Source: UBA1141 sp963665155
GTDB lineage: Bacteria; Chloroflexota; Dehalococcoidia; Lucifugimonadales; UBA3495
Assembly: GCA_963665155.2 (NCBI GenBank)
Contig: CAXXFI010000002.1
Location: forward strand, 868,001-932,000
Length of the DNA: 64,000 nt
Direction of reading: 5' to 3'
The notes under the pieces were generated by a model, which was given only the letters and a program-made list of their open reading frames with translations, made no database searches and was not told the origin of the DNA. Both the position numbers and the translations under genes were made by a program. Positions within the stretch are counted from its first letter, which is position 1. Every line of letters starts with the position of its first letter. This document shows positions 1 through 8,232 of this stretch, one piece after another.

Positions 1-7
1 CGCAATT

Positions 8-238
8 TTGCGGACCTCCAAGCCCGGGCTCGAACTTTCCGTGGTGATATTGTCCTGTCTCTTGATTATGGGCATGGCTCCTCCTATCGCGGCTTACTCG
101 AATTCGAAGCGTCCAAGGCCTCACCCGGTATTACCTCCCGCAGTACCCTGGCTTCCCGGTCCGTCCCGTGTTTATCTCGTGCCCATCCCGGCCGGACCAA
201 CCGAAGCCTTGCGGTGGATTATAGGGACATCGCGCTGA
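8..238 (+). CDS. Possible fragment of a small secreted protein
   Basis: An open frame at the window edge begins with TTG and runs 76 codons. Residues about 10-30 are hydrophobic and end in an AA-type signal-peptidase-like site, and the rest is proline-rich. The true start may lie outside the window. I recognise no family, and the frame could be fortuitous. Confidence 0.15.
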   Translation: MRTSKPGLELSVVILSCLLIMGMAPPIAAYSNSKRPRPHPVLPPAVPWLPGPSRVYLVPIPAGPTEALRWIIGTSR

Positions 239-269
239 TGAGGAAAGTAGGCAAAATTGACCCACAATA

Positions 270-298
270 TTGGGCTTTGGCGTGCAACGGGTTATACT
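270..298 (+). promoter_or_regulatory. Candidate sigma-70-type promoter for the nitroreductase
   Basis: TTGGGC at 270-275 and TATACT at 293-298 are separated by 17 bases and lie about 90 bases upstream of the nitroreductase start. Only the boxes and spacing support this; there is no transcript evidence. Confidence 0.3.
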
Positions 299-386
299 CA
301 TGGGTGCCAATCGTTGTATCGCATTCTAACTAACCATTTATTCGCTTACGAATTAAATAGACAAATCAATCTGAAAGGATGAGACG

Positions 387-1004
387 ATGACCACCATGGA
401 TGGCAAGATCGCAAAGCTCAAAGCTGAAGATATTCCAGTTCCGGGTACGGATATAAGCGTTTACCAAGCCTTGCATCAGCGCCGGATGGCGTGGCAGTTC
501 AAGGAGGAGACGGTGCCTAAGGAGGCCCTTGAGCGAATGTTTGAGGCCGCCGTATGGGCGCCAAACCACCGGTTGACCGAGCCTTGGCGGTTCTTTGTCG
601 TGGATGTGGCGAGCCCGCTGCGGCAGACCCTGGGCGACCAAGCCTACGAGGTTTCCATGGAGCGCAGGGGCGACCCTAAACGGGCCGAAACCTCGCGCAA
701 GTCGATCCTGGACGCCCCGGTATTGATTTATGCTTACTGTGTGCCCGGTCCCAACGACGAGACTACTCAGGAGAACTACGCTTCCGTTTGTTGCGCCGTC
801 CAAAACCTTGCTTTGGCAGGCGTAGCTGAAGGCCTGGCCGTAACCTGGGAAACAGGCGGAGCGACACGGCATCCCAAGCTTAAAGAAACCCTGGGGGCGG
901 AAGAAGACTGGGCGTTGGCCACCATGTTGTTGGTAGGTGTTCCAAACGAGGCTCCGGCTTCGTTCCGAACGCCAGCAAGCAATTATGTCCAATGGCATGC
1001 CTAA
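387..1004 (+). CDS. Nitroreductase family FMN-dependent oxidoreductase
   Basis: This 205-residue protein has the nitroreductase fold. Residues about 25-60 contain the family's N-terminal block with the WAPNHRLTEPWRF motif, as in the YdjA-like branch. A central region near 130-150 (YASVCCAVQNLALA) and a C-terminal LLVGVPNEAP segment complete the domain. Members are cytosolic dimers that use FMN and NAD(P)H to reduce nitro groups, quinones or enones; the substrate here is unknown. The ATG at 387 is preceded by GAAAGGATGAG, a reasonable ribosome binding site. The length is normal and the gene is intact. It lies on the same strand as the reductase pair starting at 1204, but 200 bases and a repeat intervene, so co-transcription is uncertain. 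Confidence 0.9.
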   Translation: MTTMDGKIAKLKAEDIPVPGTDISVYQALHQRRMAWQFKEETVPKEALERMFEAAVWAPNHRLTEPWRFFVVDVASPLRQTLGDQAYEVSMERRGDPKRAETSRKSILDAPVLIYAYCVPGPNDETTQENYASVCCAVQNLALAGVAEGLAVTWETGGATRHPKLKETLGAEEDWALATMLLVGVPNEAPASFRTPASNYVQWHA

Positions 1005-1030
1005 TATTTAGCCCACCTGATTGCGATGGC

Positions 1031-1111
1031 ATTCTGACGAGCGAGGGAGGAAGAATCTGGGGTGGAGTTGCCACAATGCCCCAGATAGACACTTCACTTC
1101 GTTCAGGGTGA
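1031..1111. repeat. Intergenic inverted repeat
   Basis: The segment between the nitroreductase and the reductase pair contains ATCTGGGG (1055-1062) and its complement CCCCAGAT (1079-1086), inside imperfect outer arms (GAGCGAGGGAGG versus CACTTCACTTCG). This resembles a widespread bacterial intergenic repeat type built around ATTCTGA...GAAGAATCT. It could form a hairpin in RNA. Confidence 0.45.
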
Positions 1112-1203
1112 CACTGCCATGTCTCGGTTGACCGAGTACGAGCATCTAACTTACCCAGCCTTTGACCCGACTGTCGAGTCAAAGGAGTAACAAGGGAAAC
1201 AGG

Positions 1204-2505
1204 GTGAAACTTACACTACAAAGCTTTAACGTTGAGGCCATACACCTTGGCCCACGGACGGGTTTCTCCGGGGGTGTGCTCACAATAGACGAACAGGAGT
1301 TATGCCAGGTCGCTAGGTACGATGATTCTATCGCTAGTGTAAAGCTAGAACTGGTCTCGCCTGGTGAAGAGACCCGGATCATACATGTGCTGGACGCCAT
1401 CGAGCCTAGGGCGAAGGTCGGCGGAGACCGGAGCGCTTTCCCAGGCTTCTTGGCGCCTGCTCGCACCGTCGGCGGTGGCACAACCCGTCGGATGCAGGGC
1501 ATGGCTTTGCTTCAGTCGGCCCAGTTGCCCGAGCCCACCGGAGGCATTCTGGAGTTCAACGAGGGCATAATTGATATGAGCGGCCCAGGCGCCGACATGT
1601 GCGCCTGCTCCGACACCCACAATCTGGTATTGTTGTTTACCCCCAGTCCCGGTGCCGGCAATGCCTATTTCGAGAATGCTATACGTTTGGGTTCGATCCG
1701 AGCCTCCCGTTACCTGGTGGAAACCGCACTGGCCGACTCTGTCCCAGGCTTGGGACCCAATCAAGTGGAGGAATTTGAGTTGGGGCCCGCCGACCCGACC
1801 CTGCCCCGTGTCGTATATGTAGACCAAGTGCAGCAGCAAGGCTTTCTGGTCCAGACCTTCCTGTACGGGCAGCCTGTGGCCTCACTCCCTACTGTCCTGC
1901 ATCCCAACGAGTATTTCGACGGCGCAGTCGTCAGCGGCAATTATCGCAACATGATGAAACTCCCCACCTGGCTGCGTCTCAACCATCCAGTGATTCATGA
2001 GTTGTACCGTCATCACGGCCAAGACATCAACTTCGTAGGCGTAATTTTGGGTCGCGGTCACCACGACGACCATGGACTCAAAGAAAGGAATGGTTACATG
2101 GTGGCCAACGTGGCGAGGATGATGGGGGCCCAAGCTGCCGTGATGACCCTGGAAGGGACAGGCAACACCTGGGTCGACTTCATGCAGAGCGTGAAGGCTT
2201 TGGAGCAGTCGGGGATAAGCACTGTCCAGATCGTCCACGAGTTGGGCGGGGTCGATGGGACGGATTGGCCGATTATAGACTATGTATCCGAGGCCAACGC
2301 AATCGTCACCGGCGGTGGCGCCGACCGGCGGTTTACCGTCCCTGCCATGAAGCGCGTCGTGGGCGGGACCGACCTGACATTCAGTTCCAACGAAGAGTGG
2401 GGTCAGCGCCTTAACGCAGGCGATAGCCTGACCATCAGCGCCCACGAGATGTATGCCGGATTCTGGATGATGCAGTCCAACGGCCACACGGCCCGAGATT
2501 TCTGA
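1204..2505 (+). CDS. Glycine/sarcosine/betaine reductase component B, GrdE-like subunit
   Basis: This 433-residue protein is similar to the GrdE/GrdG proprotein family. It has the N-terminal beta-rich start (VKLTLQSFNVEAIHLG), a GIIDMSGPGA block near residue 125, the DGAVVSGNY block near residue 240, NHPVIHELYRHHGQDINFVG, and a C-terminal VVGGTDL segment. In clostridial enzymes GrdE is self-cleaved at an internal Cys to make a pyruvoyl cofactor that binds the amine substrate. From memory, that Cys follows the SGNY block; here the segment reads NYRNMMKLPTW, without Cys, so pyruvoyl formation is doubtful. I chose GTG 1204 over TTG/ATG at 1162 because family members start at this point and AAGGGA precedes it. 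The GrdB-like gene follows 137 bases downstream. Confidence 0.8.
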   Translation: MKLTLQSFNVEAIHLGPRTGFSGGVLTIDEQELCQVARYDDSIASVKLELVSPGEETRIIHVLDAIEPRAKVGGDRSAFPGFLAPARTVGGGTTRRMQGMALLQSAQLPEPTGGILEFNEGIIDMSGPGADMCACSDTHNLVLLFTPSPGAGNAYFENAIRLGSIRASRYLVETALADSVPGLGPNQVEEFELGPADPTLPRVVYVDQVQQQGFLVQTFLYGQPVASLPTVLHPNEYFDGAVVSGNYRNMMKLPTWLRLNHPVIHELYRHHGQDINFVGVILGRGHHDDHGLKERNGYMVANVARMMGAQAAVMTLEGTGNTWVDFMQSVKALEQSGISTVQIVHELGGVDGTDWPIIDYVSEANAIVTGGGADRRFTVPAMKRVVGGTDLTFSSNEEWGQRLNAGDSLTISAHEMYAGFWMMQSNGHTARDF

Positions 2506-2560
2506 AACGCCACGGACTTCGCTGGACGCTTTGGAGACTTCACCAAAGGCCTCCCTTGTT

Positions 2561-2612
2561 ACTTCGGCAAGAACTTCGGCAAAGACTTCGGCAAGAACTT
2601 CGACAAAGACTT
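2561..2612 (+). repeat. 12-bp tandem repeat upstream of the selenoprotein gene
   Basis: Four direct copies of a 12-base unit (ACTTCGGCAAGA alternating with ACTTCGGCAAAG) plus a partial fifth lie between the GrdE-like and GrdB-like genes. The region is open in the downstream frame, where it would read LRQELRQR repeats, but the ATG with a ribosome binding site at 2643 lies after it. Confidence 0.8.
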
Positions 2613-2642
2613 GGCCCACGGCTTAGGCGGAAGGTAAAAAAC

Positions 2643-3971
2643 ATGGATAAACCGGTCACCATTTTGCACTTCATGAACCAGTTCTTTGGCGGTATCGGGG
2701 GCGAGGATAAGGCCGATACCGCACCCGAATTCCGGGCTGGACCGGTGGGACCGGGTGTCGCCCTAGCTAAGCACCTGGGAGACCGTGCCACCATCGTCGG
2801 AACGCTGATCTGCGGTGATAATTACTTTATCGAGCACCAAGAGGAGGCGGTTGCCAGGCTATTGGAGTTGGCCGAAGCCTGTCCCGCCGATGTGTTGGTG
2901 GCTGGCCCGGCTTTTAATTCGGGCCGCTACGGCTCGGCCTGCGGGGAGATGGCATTAGCATGGCAGGGGAAAGGTAGGTCCGCCGTAACCGCCATGAACG
3001 TCAACAACCCAGGGGTCGAACTCTTTCGCAGCCAGACGTACGTGCTGGAAACCGGAGCCACAGCCGCATCGATGGGCGATGTGATCCCCAGGCTGGCCGA
3101 CTTCGCAATTAAGCTCGCCAATGGGGCCGAGATCGGATCAGCGGACACAGAGGGCTACTTCTCACGAGGAGTGCGAAAGAACCTGCGAGTGGACCAAGGG
3201 GCTCCAGCGCGGGCGGTGGGGATGCTTCTGGAAAAGCTGGCCGGGCGACCGTTCCAGACCGAGTTACCGGTCCCGGCATTCAGCAATGTGACGCCAGCAC
3301 CCCCGGTGGAGGATTTATCCGGGGCCTTGGTTGCCTTGATCACCGAGTCCGGCTTGGTGCCGATGGGGAACCCCGATAGGTTGGAGACGTGGAACGCATC
3401 GAAGTGGCTAAAGTATCCCATCGGTGGGCTTGATGACCTCCGCCCCGGCGACTACGAAGCCTGGCACGGTGGTTGCGACACCGCTGGCACCAATGAACGC
3501 CCCAATCGCACCCTTCCTCTTGACGCAGCCAGGCTATTGGAGCGAGACGGGACAATTAACCGGCTTTACGACCATTACTACGTAACCACTGGCAACATGG
3601 CCAATATCGAGACTATGTCTAGGATCGGTGCGGAAGTTGCGGAGGATATGAAGTCCCAGGGTGTGCAGGCAGCCATTCTGACAGCGACTTGAGGCACTGG
3701 CACGCGTAGCGGAGCTACGCTGGCTAAGGAAATCGAGCGGGCTGGCATACCGGTTGTATTGATAACGGCTCTGATCAGCATCGCCGAGCGGGTGGGCGCC
3801 AACCGGATATTCAAGGCCGAAGGACGGTTCCATCATCCATTAGGGGATTTGGCAATGACCCCCGAGGCCGAGTTCCTATGGCGAACGAAACTGCTGCGGG
3901 CCGCCGCACGAATGTTGACCCAACAGGTCGATGGACCAACGGTCCGTGACCTAGCGCAGCAGACAGCCTAA
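2643..3971 (+). CDS. Selenoprotein B of the glycine/sarcosine/betaine reductase family (GrdB-like), Sec at codon 350
   Basis: This is a 442-residue GrdB/GrdF-family protein read through an in-frame TGA at 3690-3692. Family blocks in order are HFMNQFFGGIGGEDKAD near residue 10, ICGDNYF near 58, AGPAFNSGRYG near 85, NPDRLETWNASKWLKY near 245 and YVTTGNMANIET near 320. Then comes ILTAT-Sec-GTGTRSGATLAKEIERAG, matching the family's ILTST-Sec-GTCTRCGATM site, and VGANRIF...HHPLG to a normal TAA. Nothing else in the gene is damaged. In clostridia the Sec attacks the substrate amine and forms a carboxymethyl-selenoether passed to GrdA. Both canonical Cys residues after Sec are replaced (Gly and Ser), so the chemistry may differ. 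The ATG at 2643 follows GGAAGG. No GrdA, GrdC, GrdD or Sec-insertion genes are in the window. Ordinary gene calling would split this gene at 3692. Confidence 0.85.
3698..3726 (+). promoter_or_regulatory. Bacterial SECIS-like hairpin
   Basis: A perfect 7-bp stem GCGTAGC (3704-3710) / GCTACGC (3714-3720) encloses a GGA loop. A lower 4-bp helix (3698-3701 with 3723-3726, one G-U) sits beneath a 2x2 internal loop. The loop begins 19 bases after the TGA and its first base is G. To my recollection, bacterial SECIS elements require a short stem-loop at about this distance with a G in the first two loop positions. The stem lies inside codons of the conserved Sec motif. Confidence 0.7.
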
Positions 3972-3991
3972 TTCGTCATTAACTCAGTGTG

Positions 3992-4046
3992 CCCAGCTAA
4001 GATAGCCAAGAAATCCAGGCTTAGCTATCTTAGCTGGGATTGTTTT
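3992..4046. terminator. Bidirectional terminator between convergent genes
   Basis: A perfect 15-bp inverted repeat (3992-4006 CCCAGCTAAGATAGC with 4024-4038) has a 17-base loop and is followed by ATTGTTTT. It lies between the + strand selenoprotein gene (ends 3971) and the minus-strand DUF1501 gene (ends 4063), where a shared terminator is expected. Confidence 0.75.
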
Positions 4047-4062
4047 GACAAGTATCGCCAGG

Positions 4063-5196
4063 TTATATGGAAATAAAGTCGAACTGCTCGAACTGGCCGT
4101 TCACGATATGGTCGGGGTCCAGGCTCAGCCATTTGTCCAATATCGTGGCGTAAGTGGAACGGAAGTCGTTGCTGAAATGGAGGTCGCCGTCCGACTGCTC
4201 GCTCTCTCGCAGGGATGGATAGTCCCCGTAAAAGCCTCCATTGACTGAATCGCCAATGACGAAGGCCACGCCGCCGGAACCGTGGTCGCAACCGGTGCCG
4301 TTGTCCATTATTCGCCGACCGAACTCGGAAAACACCAAAATCACAGCATCCTTTTCCAGCCCATGCTCTGTTAGGTCTGCGGTGAAGTCGGTGACGGCCC
4401 CCGATAGATCTTCCCAAAGCTTCGCGTGGGTAATCAGTTCGGCACTGTGGGTGTCGAAACTGCCATGTTGGGTGTAGTAAATCCTGGTACCAAGTCCAGC
4501 GCACATTACCTTGGAAACGTTTTTGAGCGTCTGCGCTATGGCATTGTCCGCATACTCCACACTGGAAGAGTACATCTCGGGGGCAGTCCTCAAAATGTCC
4601 GCACCCTTCAGGGCGTCAGTCCCAGCCTGGCTAAGCACCTGAGCCACAGCGTCCTTCCCCTCCCCGGGACCGTACATTCGGCTGAAAGCGTCCAGGGCAT
4701 ACTTACGGGAAATCTCGTCTTCCAAGTCCGGCATTAGCCCGTAGGTCTCTAGGTTGCCCACTGAAGCCACGGGTACGCCTTTACAGACCAGTGCCCTAGG
4801 CAGTCCGCGACCGAAATTCACCCCGGTCAGCACGTTTTCGCCTTTGGCGTCCAGGTCCCTCAATGTGGCGCCCAGCCAACCTTCCGCTCCTACCTTTTCC
4901 GGTTGCGCAGTGTACCATACGTCCCTCGACCGGAAGTGGGAGCGGTTTGGGTTGGGGTAGCCGATGCCGTTTATAATGGCTACATTATTCTTGTCCCAAA
5001 GGTGCTTGAAGGCCAGCATGCTGGGGTTGAAGCCCAGTTGATCGTTTAATTTGAGCACGTCATTTTGGGGTATGCCAATACTCGGACGGAAATCGTAGTA
5101 GAGACCATTGTCGTAGGGAATCACAGTGTTTAGTGCGTCATTGCCGCCCGCAAGCTCTATTACAACCAATGACCGTTCCCGCTTAGTGGAAGTCAT
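4063..5196 (-). CDS. DUF1501 family protein
   Basis: This 377-residue protein is of the DUF1501 family, a relative of the alkaline phosphatase/sulfatase fold. Visible family blocks are VVIELAGGNDALNTV at the N-terminus, GIGYPNPNRSHFRSRDVW near residue 80, HGSFDTHS near 245, LVFSEFGRRIMDNGTGCDHG near 290-305, and GGFYGDYPSL. Most members carry a Tat signal peptide; none is visible here, so this copy may be cytosolic. The ATG at 5196 is preceded by AAGGAG. It is the last gene of a minus-strand set with an NHL-repeat protein and a DUF1800 protein. DUF1501 and DUF1800 genes are commonly paired, but their biochemical role is not established. Confidence 0.88.
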   Translation of the reverse strand: MTSTKRERSLVVIELAGGNDALNTVIPYDNGLYYDFRPSIGIPQNDVLKLNDQLGFNPSMLAFKHLWDKNNVAIINGIGYPNPNRSHFRSRDVWYTAQPEKVGAEGWLGATLRDLDAKGENVLTGVNFGRGLPRALVCKGVPVASVGNLETYGLMPDLEDEISRKYALDAFSRMYGPGEGKDAVAQVLSQAGTDALKGADILRTAPEMYSSSVEYADNAIAQTLKNVSKVMCAGLGTRIYYTQHGSFDTHSAELITHAKLWEDLSGAVTDFTADLTEHGLEKDAVILVFSEFGRRIMDNGTGCDHGSGGVAFVIGDSVNGGFYGDYPSLRESEQSDGDLHFSNDFRSTYATILDKWLSLDPDHIVNGQFEQFDFISI

Positions 5197-5259
5197 GTAT
5201 ATTCTCCTTCTTCAGCGCCTTGCCGGTAGCCCGGAATTCTGTGGGTGATGCTTCTTGTC

Positions 5260-6288
5260 TTAAGCCCCACGCTTGTAAACTTGGATTCTATGGCGGTTGC
5301 TTTCTGTTACGTATAATGTCCCGGCGCTGTCTAACTTGACCGATACCGGCGACCAGAAGTACTTCTCAATATGGGAGGATTCCTCATGAGGGTCGTCAAC
5401 AAAGTATTCTATCTCGGGTTCCAGGTTTGCCCTGCTGCGAGCGGCTGCTTCCTCTACGTTGATGCTCAAGAAATTGGCGGCCCAATCGGACAACGTGGCT
5501 TGACCCTTTAGCTTGATCACGAACTCGCCGCTGGGATTAAGCACCTGTACCCTTTCGTTTCCCCAGTCTGCGACGTAGATATATCCGTCGCCGTCAACAG
5601 CGACGCAAGAGGGACGATGGAATTCCCCATCACCGCTGCCGGAGTTTCCATACTGGGCGATGGGCACCCCTTCCGGTGAGAATTTTTGGATACGATCGTT
5701 GCCCCAATCGGCCACATACACATCCCCTTTGGCATCAAGGATTAGGCCCCAAGGTAGGTTGAGTTGGCCAACGCCATCGCCCTTCGCGCCGAAACTAGAA
5801 ATATACTTGCCGTCGGAGCTGAATTTCTGTATCCGGTGATTATGGGTGTCCGAAACGTACACGTTGTCCTGTTGGTCGATGGCGATGCCGGAGGGCGTAT
5901 CCAACTGTCCCTCTTCTGTGCCGGGAGCGCCCCACCGTGATACGAACTCGCCGGACTGGTCAAAAACGGAGATCCGGTGGAGGTGCTCGTCGCAAATGTA
6001 GACCCGGCCTTGGCTATCAACTGCCGCAGCCGAGGGCCAAATAAACTGGCCGTCGCCCTCTCCGTAAGAACCGAAGGTACCGAAGTACTCGCTCTCCGAG
6101 TTGCACATTGTAACCCGGACGCCCCGGCTAACGTTTTCCAGGGTGCGGCTCACCACGTAAAATCGACCATCCTTGCCTATAGCGGTATCGACTGGATAAT
6201 AGAAACCCCGGCCTTCCATGGTTGTCATACCCACAGTGTGGGAGTATTCCAGAAAGTCCGGTTTTATTTCGGTATTGCTGGTGGTCAT
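5260..6288 (-). CDS. NHL-repeat beta-propeller protein
   Basis: This 342-residue protein is made of about six NHL repeats. Each has a pattern such as P-x-G-I-A-I-D-x-x-x-N-V-Y-V-S-D-T-x-N-H-R-I-Q-K-F, ending in FG(S/A)xGxGxGQ linkers. The last blade (WSPVSVKLDSAGTLYVTES) comes after an insert of about 60 acidic residues near 250-305. Such propellers bind proteins, sugars or metabolites; no catalytic motif is seen. I chose ATG 6288 over an upstream TTG at 6315 because AGGGGG sits seven bases before it. There is no signal peptide. It sits between the DUF1800 and DUF1501 genes, all on the minus strand with short gaps, so a single operon is likely. Confidence 0.88.
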   Translation of the reverse strand: MTTSNTEIKPDFLEYSHTVGMTTMEGRGFYYPVDTAIGKDGRFYVVSRTLENVSRGVRVTMCNSESEYFGTFGSYGEGDGQFIWPSAAAVDSQGRVYICDEHLHRISVFDQSGEFVSRWGAPGTEEGQLDTPSGIAIDQQDNVYVSDTHNHRIQKFSSDGKYISSFGAKGDGVGQLNLPWGLILDAKGDVYVADWGNDRIQKFSPEGVPIAQYGNSGSGDGEFHRPSCVAVDGDGYIYVADWGNERVQVLNPSGEFVIKLKGQATLSDWAANFLSINVEEAAARSRANLEPEIEYFVDDPHEESSHIEKYFWSPVSVKLDSAGTLYVTESNRHRIQVYKRGA

Positions 6289-6352
6289 TGTCCCCCTAGG
6301 GTCATTCCTTTTCAAATCCCCTGGGTATTAGGCAAATACTCGCAGAGCGCGC

Positions 6353-7804
6353 CTACGCTCGTTGAAACTCATGGGTCGACGCCACCATTTGCAAGACTTC
6401 GGCGATCCGGTGTTGGGCTTTGTCATCAAGACTACCTGAACCCAACTGAAGCTCTCCGCCAATGGCGGCGAAGTCGACCAGCACTCTTCGAGTGTCTTCC
6501 GAGACCGTCATCGCTCCCACTTGGTCCAAACACGCATCCACCAAGGACTCGGGGGAGATAGCATTCTGGTCGTTTGATTTTATGCTTGAGGTGATACGCT
6601 CGACCATGGCACGCACGCCGGGCCTGTTTGTGTCTCCCACTTGCTGGGTGGCAAAATTTACCCGTTCCACCAGCGTGCCGGTATCCAGCCATGCGGTGCC
6701 CTGATGCCATCCTTCGACACTGGGTGGGTTATTTAGCCACTGGCCCATATAGAGAGTCTGCATGTACCTTTCCAGTATTTCACGCCTGGGCCTTTCGAAC
6801 TCACCGGTCAACCGAAGCACTCCGGCCACCAGTTCCACAGGGCTCTTGACCTTGGTATAACGGGAACTTTGGGACTTGAAGAAGTCCGAGTTGAACAGCG
6901 CACGCAACATCGAGCGAACGTCGTAATTGTTGTCAAAGTAGGCCTGGGTTAAGAGGTCGATCGCTTCCGGGTTAACGGGTGGCGTGTAGGGCCACTCGGG
7001 CACCGCCACCTCATCGGCCACGAAAAAGCTATACATGTGCCTGGCGATAAACCGCGCCGTGGCCTCTTGCTGGCAGATGATATTAATAATATCGTCGCCG
7101 TTGAAACGCCCTCGCTGTCCCAGGAACACCTTCTCTCCATCGTCGTGGTCTTCGGTATTATACTCAAAGTGCCACGAAATGCGACCGTAGGGCCAATCCG
7201 AGTCTCTCTGGGAGCGCAACTCCATGTACTCCAAGTTGCCGATGGTCCAGCCGGTAAATGCGCGGGCGCACTGTTTGATGTCCTCTTCGCTATAACTCCC
7301 CACTCCCATTGAGAACAACTCCAAGAGCTCACGTCCGAAGTTCTCGTTTATGCTGCCCTTGTGGTTGTCGTGGTTATCCAGCCAAATGATCATGGCCGGG
7401 TCCCTTGACAGCTCCACCAAGAGGTTCCGGAAGCCGCCCATGCCGTGGCGACGGAACATCCTTATCTGGTCCGACAGGGCTTTGCCATGGATGACTTTAG
7501 GGTATCCGGTGGCAAAAATGCCGTGCCAGAAAAGCGTCATCTTCTCTTGTAGTGGTGCGGATGTGGTGGCCATGCGGTACAGCCAGTTCTCTCCCGATGC
7601 CCAAGGTCCCATCATGCCGGAAAGCTCGGGATGGAATCGCCGGATGAGGTCGTCTCCCATCCATTGCTCTTCTCCAGGATCGAGCAACTCCTCGACGGTT
7701 TGCTCATACCCTTTGGCTGCGTAGGCGTCAAGTTGGTCTCGCGTAGCTCCGAAGCCAGCACGCCGCATTAGGTGTGCAATTAGTTCTATATCGCCGTTTC
7801 CCAT
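6353..7804 (-). CDS. DUF1800 family protein
   Basis: This 483-residue protein is of the DUF1800 family. The N-terminus HLMRRAGFGATRDQL is the family hallmark. It is followed by WLYRMATTSAPLQEKMTLFWHGIF near 75-95, a DNHDNHKGSINENFGRELLELFSMG block near 142-165 (the most conserved stretch), YSEEDIKQCARAFTGW, and a C-terminal SVEGWHQGTAWLDT segment. Function is unknown; partners are usually DUF1501 proteins, as here. The ATG at 7804 is preceded by GAGGGAG. It is the first gene of the three-gene minus-strand operon, and the 300 bases upstream to the IS zone contain no other gene. Intact, normal length. Confidence 0.88.
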   Translation of the reverse strand: MGNGDIELIAHLMRRAGFGATRDQLDAYAAKGYEQTVEELLDPGEEQWMGDDLIRRFHPELSGMMGPWASGENWLYRMATTSAPLQEKMTLFWHGIFATGYPKVIHGKALSDQIRMFRRHGMGGFRNLLVELSRDPAMIIWLDNHDNHKGSINENFGRELLELFSMGVGSYSEEDIKQCARAFTGWTIGNLEYMELRSQRDSDWPYGRISWHFEYNTEDHDDGEKVFLGQRGRFNGDDIINIICQQEATARFIARHMYSFFVADEVAVPEWPYTPPVNPEAIDLLTQAYFDNNYDVRSMLRALFNSDFFKSQSSRYTKVKSPVELVAGVLRLTGEFERPRREILERYMQTLYMGQWLNNPPSVEGWHQGTAWLDTGTLVERVNFATQQVGDTNRPGVRAMVERITSSIKSNDQNAISPESLVDACLDQVGAMTVSEDTRRVLVDFAAIGGELQLGSGSLDDKAQHRIAEVLQMVASTHEFQRA

Positions 7805-8157
7805 TTTACTCCCTCAATATTCAGCGTAATTCGCTCATAATCAGGTTGATCTGGGCACGTTTTCTAGTTTGTATAGGTAGGGATATAAGGATTGTAGAGG
7901 TGTGGTGATGCCGAGTCAAGGGACTGTTTGTGGCGGACAATACCCATTAAATTGGCGCTTCAAGCATCAGGTCAGGATGCTTGGCTAAAGAGCCGATGGT
8001 GGATCGAACCGCTTTCCAGCCGCCAACCGCCAGTCGCAGTCGTCGGCTGGCTTTCGGGTAGCTTGCGCCCCATTTGCCATGTTTGTATGATGTTTCAGAA
8101 ATGTACTAGTACTACATCCAGTTATATTTGACTAATAACACGACACCCCCATCCTAA

Positions 8158-8211
8158 CCTTCCCCCGAAATGGGGGAAGGAAGTGGTTTTCTCCCCCTTA
8201 CGAAGGGGGAG
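8158..8211. repeat. Double hairpin repeat inside the IS630 left end
   Basis: CCTTCCCCC/GGGGGAAGG (8158-8166 with 8172-8180) and CTCCCCCTT/AAGGGGGAG (8191-8199 with 8203-8211) are two perfect 9-bp hairpins in a row. They lie between the left terminal repeat and the transposase stop. The composition is that of a common intergenic repeat, which may have been carried by or inserted into the element. Confidence 0.6.
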
Positions 8212-8232
8212 ATTAAGAGGGGGTCAGCATAT

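Noticed and set aside
1882..2619. 245-codon antisense frame over the GrdE-like gene
   Set aside because: It overlaps a conserved gene entirely, and its N-terminal EVLAEVFAEVLAEV stretch is only the complement of the 12-bp repeat array.
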